Shown in pieces: positions 6,752-13,217 of a stretch of 15,553 bases of DNA. Positions within the stretch are counted from its first letter, which is position 1. The number at the start of each line of letters is the position of its first letter. The position numbers and the translations under genes are program-made. The stretch covers positions 1 to 15,553 of the forward strand of contig JAHLLK010000101.1 of NCBI GenBank assembly GCA_020444165.1, written 5' to 3'. Below the pieces are notes generated by a model, which did not search any database, was not told where the DNA came from, and worked only from the letters and a program-made list of their open reading frames with translations. The DNA comes from Deltaproteobacteria bacterium (GTDB taxonomy: Bacteria; Desulfobacterota; Desulfarculia; Desulfarculales; Desulfarculaceae).

Positions 6752-8317
6752 TCAGAAATCCACTTCCTCCCCCGCTGCGGCCGGCAGGGCCGCCTTGGCC
6801 CGCCGGGGCTGGCGGCGGCCCCGCTGCTTTGCCGCGCCGCCGCCCGGGGCCGGGCTTGGGCCGTCGCCGGCTCCCCCCTGCACCACTTGGTTGAGCCCGG
6901 TCACCAAATCCTCCAGGGTCCCGGCCTGGGCCGCCATCTCCTCGCTGGCCGCGGCCGACTCCTCGGCGTTGGCCGCGATCTCCTGGGTGACCCGGTTCAT
7001 CTCGTTGACCGCGGTGTTCACCTGCTCGATGCCCAGGGCCTGCTCCCGGCTGGCCGCGGCGATGCCCCCCACCAGCTCGCCCATGTTGCCCGCTGCTTCG
7101 GAGACTTGGCCAAAGGCCTGGTCCGTGGTCGCCACCAGCCTGGACCCCTCCTCAATGTCTTGCAGGTTCTCCTGGATCAGGGCCGCGGTGTTCTTGGCCG
7201 CTTCGGCCGCCCGCATGGCCAGGTTCCTGACCTCGTCCGCCACCACGGCAAAGCCTGCCCCGGCCTCGCCCGCCCGGGCCGCCTCCACCGCCGCGTTCAA
7301 GGCCAGGAGGTTGGTCTGGAAGGCGATTTCATCGATGGTCTTGATAATCTTCGCGGTTTCCGCGCTGGCCTTGGTGATCTTGTCCATGGCCTCCCGTACG
7401 GAGTGCATGGACTGGTTGGCCTGGCCCACCACCTGACCGGTCTGCTTCATCAGGGCGTCGGCCTGGACGGCGTTGTCAGCGTTGGTCTGGGTCATGGAGG
7501 CCATCTCCTCCAGGGAGGCCGCGGTTTCCTCCAGGGAGGCGGCCTGCTCCGAGGAAGCCTGGGCCAGGTTCTGGCTGCCGGATTGCACCTGTTCGGCCGC
7601 CCGTCCGATGTGCCCCGAGCTGTCGGAGAGCTGGGCCATGATGCCCCTGAGGCTGCCGGCCACCCCCCGGGAAAGGAACCAGGCCAGGGCAACGCCTCCC
7701 ACCAGGCCCAGGCCCCAAAGCCCCAGCACCAGCACCCAGGCGCGGTCATAGGTGCGCGCGGAGTCCGCGTGGTCCCTGTCCGCTTCGGCCAGGGTCAGCT
7801 CCTCCAGGGAGTTGAGCTGGTCGCGCATGGCCTCGAACTTCTGGCGGGCTTCGCCCAGGGTCAGCTCCTGGGCCACCCGGTGGTCTCCCGCGGAGCCGGA
7901 CTGGAGTCCCGCGAAAACCCGACGGGACAGGGCCTGCCAGGCCTCCCGGTGCTGCTCATAAAGCGGCACCAGCTTGGCTTCTTCCGGAGTCTTGGGCAGG
8001 GCCTTGAACTTGTCCCAGCGCTCGCCTGCCTGCTTGAGATTGGTCTCGTACTCGTCCAGCAACTCCTTGAACACGGCGGAGCTCGCGGGAGCGAGGATGA
8101 GGGAGCGCTCCGCCACCACCAACTGCTGCAGGTCGCGGTCCACCTCCAACAACAGATCCAGACTGGGCAGGCGCACCTGGGACAGGTTCTCCAGGTGCCC
8201 GTGCAAGTCGGTGAGCGACCACAGGCCGGCCGCCCCCAACAGGCCCAGAAAAACGATCATCAAGGCAAAGCCGAGGGCCAGCTTCTTGCCGATGCCGAGG
8301 TTGCGCCAAATCGCCAT
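6752..8317 (-). CDS. Methyl-accepting chemotaxis protein
   Basis: This transmembrane chemoreceptor signals to CheA/CheW. The 521-residue product has TM1 at about 13-33, a periplasmic helical sensor region (about 34-192, four-helix-bundle type), TM2 at about 194-215, and a long cytoplasmic coiled coil. The highly conserved tip is at 327-365 ([18 protein letters not shown], then [13 protein letters not shown]). Methylation-type pairs occur near 256-271 ([17 protein letters not shown]) and 451-460. No full HAMP domain fits between TM2 and the coiled coil. The tail (about 480-521) is a Gly/Pro/Arg-rich linker ending GEEVDF. The start at 8317 follows GGGAG by 7 nt; the frame stays open to 8503 but that part lacks receptor features. 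It is a likely substrate of the CheR, CheB and CheD encoded upstream. Confidence 0.95.
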   Translation of the reverse strand: MAIWRNLGIGKKLALGFALMIVFLGLLGAAGLWSLTDLHGHLENLSQVRLPSLDLLLEVDRDLQQLVVAERSLILAPASSAVFKELLDEYETNLKQAGERWDKFKALPKTPEEAKLVPLYEQHREAWQALSRRVFAGLQSGSAGDHRVAQELTLGEARQKFEAMRDQLNSLEELTLAEADRDHADSARTYDRAWVLVLGLWGLGLVGGVALAWFLSRGVAGSLRGIMAQLSDSSGHIGRAAEQVQSGSQNLAQASSEQAASLEETAASLEEMASMTQTNADNAVQADALMKQTGQVVGQANQSMHSVREAMDKITKASAETAKIIKTIDEIAFQTNLLALNAAVEAARAGEAGAGFAVVADEVRNLAMRAAEAAKNTAALIQENLQDIEEGSRLVATTDQAFGQVSEAAGNMGELVGGIAAASREQALGIEQVNTAVNEMNRVTQEIAANAEESAAASEEMAAQAGTLEDLVTGLNQVVQGGAGDGPSPAPGGGAAKQRGRRQPRRAKAALPAAAGEEVDF

Positions 8318-8644
8318 GGGTTTACTCCCAGCTGGGGGGTCAAATGAGCTTGCCGGTGCTCCCCGCCGGGGGCCGGGCAGGGAAGGGTGGGGGGCAGACC
8401 GCGGCCCGGCCCGTGTCGCCGGGGGGACCGGGTTGCGTGGTGGCGCCGGAACTCTGCTCCCGCCGTCCGGAGGCGGAAGGAAGCAGGCCGCAGCGTGGGG
8501 CAAGCGCCAATGGGGGGCAGGCGGGGCCGGGAGGAGAGGGGCGGGCGCTCCCCGGAGGGAGGGGCTCCTGGCCGGAATCAGTTGAGTGCGCGGCGGACCG
8601 AACTGGCGCCAAGGCGCGTAACCTGGACGGCCGCCAAAGATTTA

Positions 8645-8657
8645 CGTTCCGTGAACG
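8645..8657. promoter_or_regulatory. Inverted repeat, possible operator
   Basis: CGTTC-CGT-GAACG is a perfect inverted repeat just downstream of the -10 element of the candidate receptor promoter, covering roughly +5 to +18. That is a typical repressor position. The 5-bp arms are short enough to arise by chance. Confidence 0.25.
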
Positions 8658-8668
8658 ATTTCCAGAAA

Positions 8669-8698
8669 AGTATATAACAACCAGACATGCGGTAGCAA
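8669..8698 (-). promoter_or_regulatory. Candidate sigma-70 promoter for the chemoreceptor
   Basis: On the minus strand TTGCTA (8698-8693) and TATACT (8674-8669) are separated by 18 bp, matching the -35 at 4 of 6 and the -10 at 5 of 6. It lies in the only AT-rich patch of the leader. No sigma-28 flagellar promoter was seen. Confidence 0.4.
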
Positions 8699-8797
8699 TT
8701 GTCCCGCGGGGCTGGACAAGGAGAAGATGGGCGGTGCAGCGGCCCCCTTGCCACGGACTGACCAAAGGGGGGAAGGGAGGAGACGAGTAGAAAAGGC

Positions 8798-9481
8798 TCA
8801 GCCGCGGCGGCCGAAGATGGCCGTGCCCACGCGCACCAGGGTGGCCCCCTCGGCGATGGCCGCCTCGTAGTCGCCGCTCATGCCCATGGAAAGCTCGGCC
8901 ATGGCCCCGGGCGGCAGGTCCGGCGCCAGGCGGCGGGCCAGCTCGCGGAGCGCCGCGAAATAGGGGCGGGCCCCCGCGGGGTCGTCGAACAGGGGCGGCA
9001 GGGTCATGAGGCCCTGCAAGGCCAGGTTGGGGAGCTCGGCCACCCCCTGGGCCAGGGCCGGGGCCGCGGCCGGGTCCGCCCCGGCCTTCTGGGCCTCGCC
9101 GCCCACGTTCACCTGTAACAGCACCCCCAGCTTCCGCCCCAGCTCCCCGGCCCGGCGATCCAGGGCCCGGGCCAGCTTCAGGCTGTCCACGGTCTGCACC
9201 ACGTCGAACAGTTCGGCCGCCCGCCGGGCCTTGTTGGTCTGCAAATGCCCGATGAAATGCCAGGCCGGCCCCGGCCCCACGGCGGGGATTTTGTCCGCGG
9301 CCTCCTGCAGGTAGTTCTCGCCGAACAGGGTCTGGCCCGCGGCCCAGGCCCGGGCCACCCGGTCGGCGGGGTGGGTCTTGGACACGGCCACCAGGCGCAC
9401 CGCGGCCGGGTCGCGGCCGGCCGCCCGCGCGGCCGCCGCGATGCTCTCCCGCACCTGGGCCAGGTTGTCTTCCAGGCTCAT
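8798..9481 (-). CDS. yggS: YggS/PLPBP family PLP homeostasis protein
   Basis: YggS proteins bind pyridoxal 5'-phosphate in a single TIM-barrel domain and help balance vitamin B6 and amino-acid pools; no enzymatic reaction is established. The product has the PLP-binding lysine in VAVSKTHP (K35 counted from this start), then GENYLQEA, WHFIGHLQTNKAR, LQVNVGGEAQKAG, GLMTLPP, and the phosphate-binding end LSMGMSGDYEAAIAEGATLVRVGTAIFG. An ATG at 9487 overlaps the maf stop (ATGA), but GGAGG lies 7 nt before the ATG at 9481 and only 1 nt before 9487, so I chose 9481 (227 residues). It is the last gene of the tatD-maf-yggS unit. Confidence 0.93.
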   Translation of the reverse strand: MSLEDNLAQVRESIAAAARAAGRDPAAVRLVAVSKTHPADRVARAWAAGQTLFGENYLQEAADKIPAVGPGPAWHFIGHLQTNKARRAAELFDVVQTVDSLKLARALDRRAGELGRKLGVLLQVNVGGEAQKAGADPAAAPALAQGVAELPNLALQGLMTLPPLFDDPAGARPYFAALRELARRLAPDLPPGAMAELSMGMSGDYEAAIAEGATLVRVGTAIFGRRG

Positions 9482-9483
9482 GG

Positions 9484-10101
9484 TCATCCCTCCCGGGCCG
9501 GCCGGGCCAGGCCCAAGGTCAGCAATATCTCCACCACCCTGGCCAGGGGCAGGCCCACCACGTTGGCGTAGCTGCCGGCCACCTCGGCCACCAGGGCCGC
9601 CCCCTTGCCCTGCACGGCATAGGCCCCGGCCTTGCCCATAGGCTCGCCCGAGGCCAGGTAGGCCGTGATCTCGCCTGGCAAAAGCCGGCGGAAGCGCACC
9701 CGGGTGGCTACCACCTCGCCGGTCTCGCCCCCGGCGTGGATCAGGTGGAACCCGGTGACCACCCGGTGCCAGGCCCCGCTCAGGCGGCCCAGCATCTCCC
9801 GGGCCTGAGCCCCGTCCCGGGGCTTGCCCATGATCTCGCCCCCGGCCTCCACCAGGGTGTCGGCGGCCAAGATCACCCGGCCCTCAGCAGGGTAACGGGC
9901 CGCTACTTCCCGGGCCACCCATCTGGCTTTCTCCGCTGCCAGGCGGACGGCCGCGGCGGCGGCGTCCTCGCCGGGGAGAAGCTCCTCGGGCGCGGCCGAG
10001 GGCTCCACCCGGAACTCCAGGCCCACCTGGGCCAACAGCTCCCGCCGCCGGGGCGAGGCCGAGGCCAGGATCAATTCCAGCCCTGGGGCCAGGCGATACA
10101 T
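9484..10101 (-). CDS. maf: Maf family nucleoside triphosphate pyrophosphatase
   Basis: Maf proteins hydrolyse non-canonical or particular nucleoside triphosphates (dTTP/UTP or modified forms) to monophosphate and pyrophosphate, as house-cleaning enzymes; some also affect septation. The 205-residue product has the phosphate-binding LASASPRRRELL at 12-23, the catalytic aspartate D81 in ILAADTLV, GKP at about 91-93, and the late YAVQGKGA and GSYANVVGLPL motifs. The start shares one base with the tatD stop (TGATG) and the stop overlaps the first yggS ATG, so all three genes appear translationally coupled. The sequence does not settle which subfamily (YhdE or YceF type) it belongs to, although the QGKGA segment favours the dTTP/UTP group. 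Confidence 0.93.
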   Translation of the reverse strand: MYRLAPGLELILASASPRRRELLAQVGLEFRVEPSAAPEELLPGEDAAAAAVRLAAEKARWVAREVAARYPAEGRVILAADTLVEAGGEIMGKPRDGAQAREMLGRLSGAWHRVVTGFHLIHAGGETGEVVATRVRFRRLLPGEITAYLASGEPMGKAGAYAVQGKGAALVAEVAGSYANVVGLPLARVVEILLTLGLARPAREG

Positions 10102-10871
10102 CAGCCCGCCTCCGGCAGGCGGAACAGCCGGCGGGTATTGGCCGTGGTGGCGGCGGCCGCCTCCGCCGGGGCAATCTCCCGCAAACGGGCCAGCTCGGCC
10201 AGGGTGTGGGCCACGTAGGCCGGTTCGTTCTTCTTGCCCCGGAAGGGCGCCGGAGCCAAATAGGGGCAATCGGTCTCCACCAACAGCCGCTCCAACGGGG
10301 CAGTGCGGGCCACTTCCTTCAGCTCCCCGGCCTTGGGGAAGGTGAGCACTCCGGTGAGCCCCAGGTGGAAGCCCAGCTCCAGGGCGCGGGCCGCCTCGGC
10401 CGGGCCCCCGGAGAAGCAGTGAACCACCCCGCCCACCTCCGCCGCGCCCTCGCCCTCCAACATGGCCAGGGCCTCGGGAAGGGCGTCGCGGATGTGCACC
10501 ACCAGGGGCAGGCCCAGCTCCCGGGCCAGGGCGATCTGGGCCCCAAAAGCCTCCCGTTGAACCGGGCGCGGCGAGAGGTCGCGGTAATAGTCCAGGCCGC
10601 ACTCCCCCAGGCCCACCACCCGGGGACGCTCCGCCCAGGCCCGGAATTCCTGCCACAAAGCCGGCCCGCCCTGCTCCGCGTCGTGGGGGTGCAACCCCAA
10701 GGTGGCGTAAACCTCGGGGTGCGCCTTGGCCAACTCCAGGGCCGCCAGGCTGGAAGCGCGGTCCACCCCGATGGTCACCACCTGGACCACCCCGGCCGCC
10801 CGGGCCCGCGCCAAAGCCGCCGCCGCGTCATCCAAAAGATCCAAATGAGCGTGAGAATCGATGAGCTGCAT
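10101..10871 (-). CDS. tatD: TatD family metal-dependent hydrolase
   Basis: TatD enzymes are metal-dependent DNases/exonucleases of the amidohydrolase (TIM-barrel) superfamily. All expected metal ligands are visible in the 256-residue product: H7 and H9 (DSHAHLD), E90 (GLGECGLDYY), H126 (LVVHIRDA), H151 (VVHCFSG) and D201 (VETDCPYLAP). The NEPAYVAHTLAELARLR segment near the C-terminus is also typical. A weak GGA precedes the start. It is the first gene of the tatD-maf-yggS operon; no promoter stands out in the gap upstream, which holds a large palindrome. A link to Tat secretion is not implied by the name. Confidence 0.94.
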   Translation of the reverse strand: MQLIDSHAHLDLLDDAAAALARARAAGVVQVVTIGVDRASSLAALELAKAHPEVYATLGLHPHDAEQGGPALWQEFRAWAERPRVVGLGECGLDYYRDLSPRPVQREAFGAQIALARELGLPLVVHIRDALPEALAMLEGEGAAEVGGVVHCFSGGPAEAARALELGFHLGLTGVLTFPKAGELKEVARTAPLERLLVETDCPYLAPAPFRGKKNEPAYVAHTLAELARLREIAPAEAAAATTANTRRLFRLPEAG

Positions 10872-10890
10872 GGGATTCCGTAGAGTGAAG

Positions 10891-10987
10891 TAAAAACTTT
10901 ATGGAGAAAGAGGATTGTGGGGGGAAGGACCCTTTTTTGAAAAAAAGGGTCCTTCCCCCCACACCCCCCTTCCCCCTAAAAACTTTA
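10891..10987. repeat. 11-bp direct repeats bracketing a palindrome
   Basis: TAAAAACTTTA occurs at 10891-10901 and again, identically, at 10977-10987, on either side of the 46-nt palindrome. An AT-rich 11-mer repeated twice in a GC-rich region looks non-random. It resembles a target-site duplication around a small palindromic element, but it could also be part of a conserved terminator module. Confidence 0.5.
10917..10962. terminator. 46-nt perfect palindrome, bidirectional hairpin
   Basis: Two perfectly complementary 22-nt arms (10917-10938 and 10941-10962) flank a 2-nt centre; as RNA it would form a long stem whose tip is T6-GA-A6. It lies between the methyltransferase gene and tatD, both on the minus strand, so it most likely separates two transcripts. 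It lacks a T-run after the stem on either strand, so Rho-independent termination is not certain; a repetitive palindromic element is the alternative. A second, imperfectly placed stem (10997-11005 with 11028-11036) lies nearby. Confidence 0.6.
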
Positions 10988-11072
10988 GAGTTTCAGCTGG
11001 GAGCCGGGGAGGGAAGCCGTATGGTCAGGCTCCCAGACTTCAGGCTTACCACGCCGCGGGGAGGGAGGCAAA

Positions 11073-11094
11073 TCCTGGCGGGGCTGCGCCAGGA
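11073..11094 (-). terminator. Intrinsic terminator-like hairpin after the methyltransferase gene
   Basis: Read on the minus strand, TCCTGGCG-CAGCCC-CGCCAGGA forms an 8-bp stem 7 nt after the stop at 11102 and is followed by TTTG. The position fits a terminator for the ahbC-methyltransferase unit, but the T-run is short. Confidence 0.5.
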
Positions 11095-11101
11095 CGCCGG
11101 C

Positions 11102-11905
11102 TCAGGCTCCGGGCCCTTCCGGGGCGAATTCCCCGGGGGCGAAGACCTGCTCCCCGGCAAAGACCCGGCACAACCGGGCCGTGGCCATCAGCGGCTGGTC
11201 CAGGGCGTCCAACAGGGCCACCGTGAGCCCGGCCCCCCATAGGGCGGCCAAAAAGGGCGGGGCCGCGAACTCGGCCCGGGCCCCGGCGGTGCGGGTGACC
11301 AGGTTGGAGAGGGAGGTGAGGCTGGCCGGCGGGGGATCGAAGAGTTGGGGCAAGGCCCGTAGCGTGTCCACCACCGCCCGGGCGTGGCCCTCCCCGCCGG
11401 AAAGGGCCAGGGGCATGACCATGGGGTCCAGGTAGACATCGGCGCGGGGGATGCCCCGGCGGTCGGCCTGGTCCACCAGGAGGGCGGCCAGGGAGAGGCG
11501 CTCGGCCGCGGTGGCCGGCACCGTGGCGGTCATGCAGGCCGCCACCACCGGCACTCCGTGGGCCGCGGCCAGGTCCAACACCGGGCCCAGGCGGGCCGGC
11601 TCGGCCGTGGCCATGTTCAACACCGGGGGCCGGTTGCAGAAGTCCAGGGCCAGGGCCAGTTCCTCCGGCCGCGGCGCGTCCAAGAGCAGGGTCAGCCCGG
11701 GCGCCGCCTCGGCCGTGGCCACCAAAAAGCGCCACACCTCGGCCCGCTCCCGGGGCGGCAGATAGCCGGGGTTCAGGTCCAGCCAGGCGGCCCCGGCCTC
11801 CCGGCAGCGCCGGGCCAGGCCGGTCAGGTAGGCGCCGTCCCGCTCCCGGATGGCCCGGGCCACCCGGGGGCGGGCGGCGGAGAGGTTGTCCGCCGCGAGA
11901 ATCAT
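11102..11905 (-). CDS. Pterin-binding methyltransferase (MeTr/DHPS-like)
   Basis: The 267-residue product belongs to the pterin-binding TIM-barrel family shared by dihydropteroate synthase and methyltetrahydrofolate:corrinoid methyltransferases. The pattern fits the methyltransferase branch: WLDLNPG with D43 and N45, LLLDAP with D76, N97 in LNMAT, D160 in YLDPMVMPL, and SLSNLVTR with N201. These spacings closely follow the pterin-contact residues known for AcsE-type MeTr. Such enzymes move the methyl group of methyl-tetrahydrofolate to a corrinoid protein, as in the Wood-Ljungdahl pathway. No corrinoid protein gene is adjacent, so the partner is unknown. It starts 37 bp after the ahbC stop, so the two are probably co-transcribed. 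A true dihydropteroate synthase is unlikely. Confidence 0.82.
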   Translation of the reverse strand: MILAADNLSAARPRVARAIRERDGAYLTGLARRCREAGAAWLDLNPGYLPPRERAEVWRFLVATAEAAPGLTLLLDAPRPEELALALDFCNRPPVLNMATAEPARLGPVLDLAAAHGVPVVAACMTATVPATAAERLSLAALLVDQADRRGIPRADVYLDPMVMPLALSGGEGHARAVVDTLRALPQLFDPPPASLTSLSNLVTRTAGARAEFAAPPFLAALWGAGLTVALLDALDQPLMATARLCRVFAGEQVFAPGEFAPEGPGA

Positions 11906-11942
11906 GCCCCGCCCCCCTTTGGCCGACCTCCCCGCTCCGCCC

Positions 11943-13130
11943 TCAGGCGGCCGGGGCGATCTCCTGGTCCGAGAGGTAGCAGGCCGGGTCCGGGGCCCAG
12001 AGGTCGCCGGTGGCCGCCTCGGAGCGCACCCGGAAGTTGCCGGCGCAGATGTCCAGCCAGCGGCAGGTGGCGCAGCGGCCGGTCAAATGGGGGCGCTTGT
12101 CCTTAAGCTTGCCCAGAATGGGGTGGCTGGTGTCGCTCCAGATCTGGCTGAAAGGCCGCTCCCGCACGTTGCCCAGGTTCAGGTGCCGCCAGAACTGGTC
12201 GGGATGCACGGCGCCGTCCCAGCTCACGCAGCCGATGCCCCGGCCGGAACTGTTGCCCTCGTTCCACTGCAACAGCTTCAAAACCTCGGCGGCCCGCTCC
12301 GGGTCTTCCTTCAGGAGCCGCAAATACACGTAGGGGCCGTCGGCGTGGTTGTCCACCGTGAGCACCTCGGGGGAGAAACCCCGGTCGAACATGGCCTTGG
12401 TGCGGTCCATGATCAGGTCCAAGAGCTCGCGGGTGGCCTGGTGGGACAGGTCCTCGTCCATGAGCCGGCTGCCGCGGCCGGCGTACACCAGGTGGTAGAA
12501 GCAGACCCGGGGCACGCCTTCCTTCTCCAAGAGGTCGAACACGGCCGGCACCTCGGCCACGTTGGCCTGATACACCGTGAAGCGCAGGCCAACCTTGAGT
12601 CCGCACTCCAAGCAATTGCGGACACCTTGCACCGCTTGCTCAAAGGCGCCCGGCACCCCCCGGAAGCGGTCGTGCACCGGGGCCAGGCCGTCAATGGAGA
12701 CCCCCACGTAGGACAGGCCGATGTCTTTGAGTTCCTGCGCTTTATCTCGGGTAATCAGGGTGCCGTTGGTGCTGATCACCGCGCGCATGCCCTTTTTCAC
12801 GGCGTAGGTGGCCAGCTCGGGGAGGTCGGGCCGCACCAGGGGCTCGCCGCCGGAGAACAGCATCACCGGGGCGCCGAACTCGGCCAGATCGTCGATCATG
12901 GCGCGAGCTTCGGCCGTGGACAGCTCGTCCGGGCTGGGTCCGGCCGTGGCCTGGGCGTAGCAGTGGGCGCACTTCAGGTTGCAGGCCTTGGTCATGTTCC
13001 ACACCACCACCGGCTTCTTGTCGGCGGCGAACTGCAACAAATGGCTGGGCAGGGCGCCCGATTGGCGGCCGTAACGCAGGGCGTCGGAAGGCTCCACGGT
13101 GCCGCAGTAAAGTTTGCTGATGCCGATCAT
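11943..13130 (-). CDS. ahbC: AhbC-like radical SAM protein (siroheme-dependent heme synthesis)
   Basis: The 395-residue product is a radical SAM protein with the [4Fe-4S] motif CNLKCAHC (C50, C54, C57), the SAM-contact GGEP in MLFSGGEPL (about 92-100), and a C-terminal SPASM-like cysteine cluster (CVSWDG, then CATCRWLDIC and a final DPAC). The N-terminus MIGISKLYCGTVEPSDALRYG resembles the 12,18-didecarboxysiroheme deacetylases (AhbC/NirJ group) of sulfate reducers. AhbC removes acetate side chains from didecarboxysiroheme to give Fe-coproporphyrin III in the alternative heme pathway. AhbD-type proteins usually have a different lead into the first cysteine motif. A GAGGA ribosome binding site lies about 5 nt before the ATG. 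NirJ of heme d1 synthesis is the main alternative. No ahbA, ahbB or ahbD is in the window. Confidence 0.85.
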   Translation of the reverse strand: MIGISKLYCGTVEPSDALRYGRQSGALPSHLLQFAADKKPVVVWNMTKACNLKCAHCYAQATAGPSPDELSTAEARAMIDDLAEFGAPVMLFSGGEPLVRPDLPELATYAVKKGMRAVISTNGTLITRDKAQELKDIGLSYVGVSIDGLAPVHDRFRGVPGAFEQAVQGVRNCLECGLKVGLRFTVYQANVAEVPAVFDLLEKEGVPRVCFYHLVYAGRGSRLMDEDLSHQATRELLDLIMDRTKAMFDRGFSPEVLTVDNHADGPYVYLRLLKEDPERAAEVLKLLQWNEGNSSGRGIGCVSWDGAVHPDQFWRHLNLGNVRERPFSQIWSDTSHPILGKLKDKRPHLTGRCATCRWLDICAGNFRVRSEAATGDLWAPDPACYLSDQEIAPAA

Positions 13131-13161
13131 GCTTTCCTCGTCATCCGCGGGGAAGGATAAT

Positions 13162-13191
13162 CCTCCCCCCGGGGCTTACCCCGGGGGGAGG
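13162..13191. terminator. Strong GC hairpin between the ClpX-like gene and ahbC
   Basis: A perfect 13-bp stem (CCTCCCCCCGGGG and its complement) with loop CTTA lies 26 bp after the ClpX-like stop. On the minus strand it is followed by ATTATCC, a weak T-rich tail. It probably ends or attenuates ClpX-like transcription ahead of ahbC, which starts 31 bp further on. Confidence 0.55.
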
Positions 13192-13217
13192 GGAGTAGGC
13201 TAGGGCGGGCCAAAGGT

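Larger units (their letters stand above)
8318..8797 (-). other. Long gene-free leader of the chemoreceptor
   Basis: These 480 bp between yggS and the receptor gene hold no open frame I would call a gene; the frames that exist are Pro/Gly/Arg-rich shadows of GC-rich DNA. An AT-rich patch (8637-8700) carries a candidate promoter facing the receptor, implying a leader of about 340 nt. I looked for a GEMM (c-di-GMP-I) riboswitch core on this strand and did not find one. Confidence 0.5.

Noticed and set aside
6710..8347. A 545-codon plus-strand frame opposite the chemoreceptor gene
   Set aside because: It is a GC-rich shadow of the receptor: low-complexity Gly/Leu/His composition and no family motifs, while the minus strand shows a full receptor.
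8340..8765. A 141-codon minus-strand frame in the receptor leader
   Set aside because: It is Pro/Arg/Ser-rich with no recognisable motif, and spans the AT-rich promoter-like patch; better explained as non-coding.
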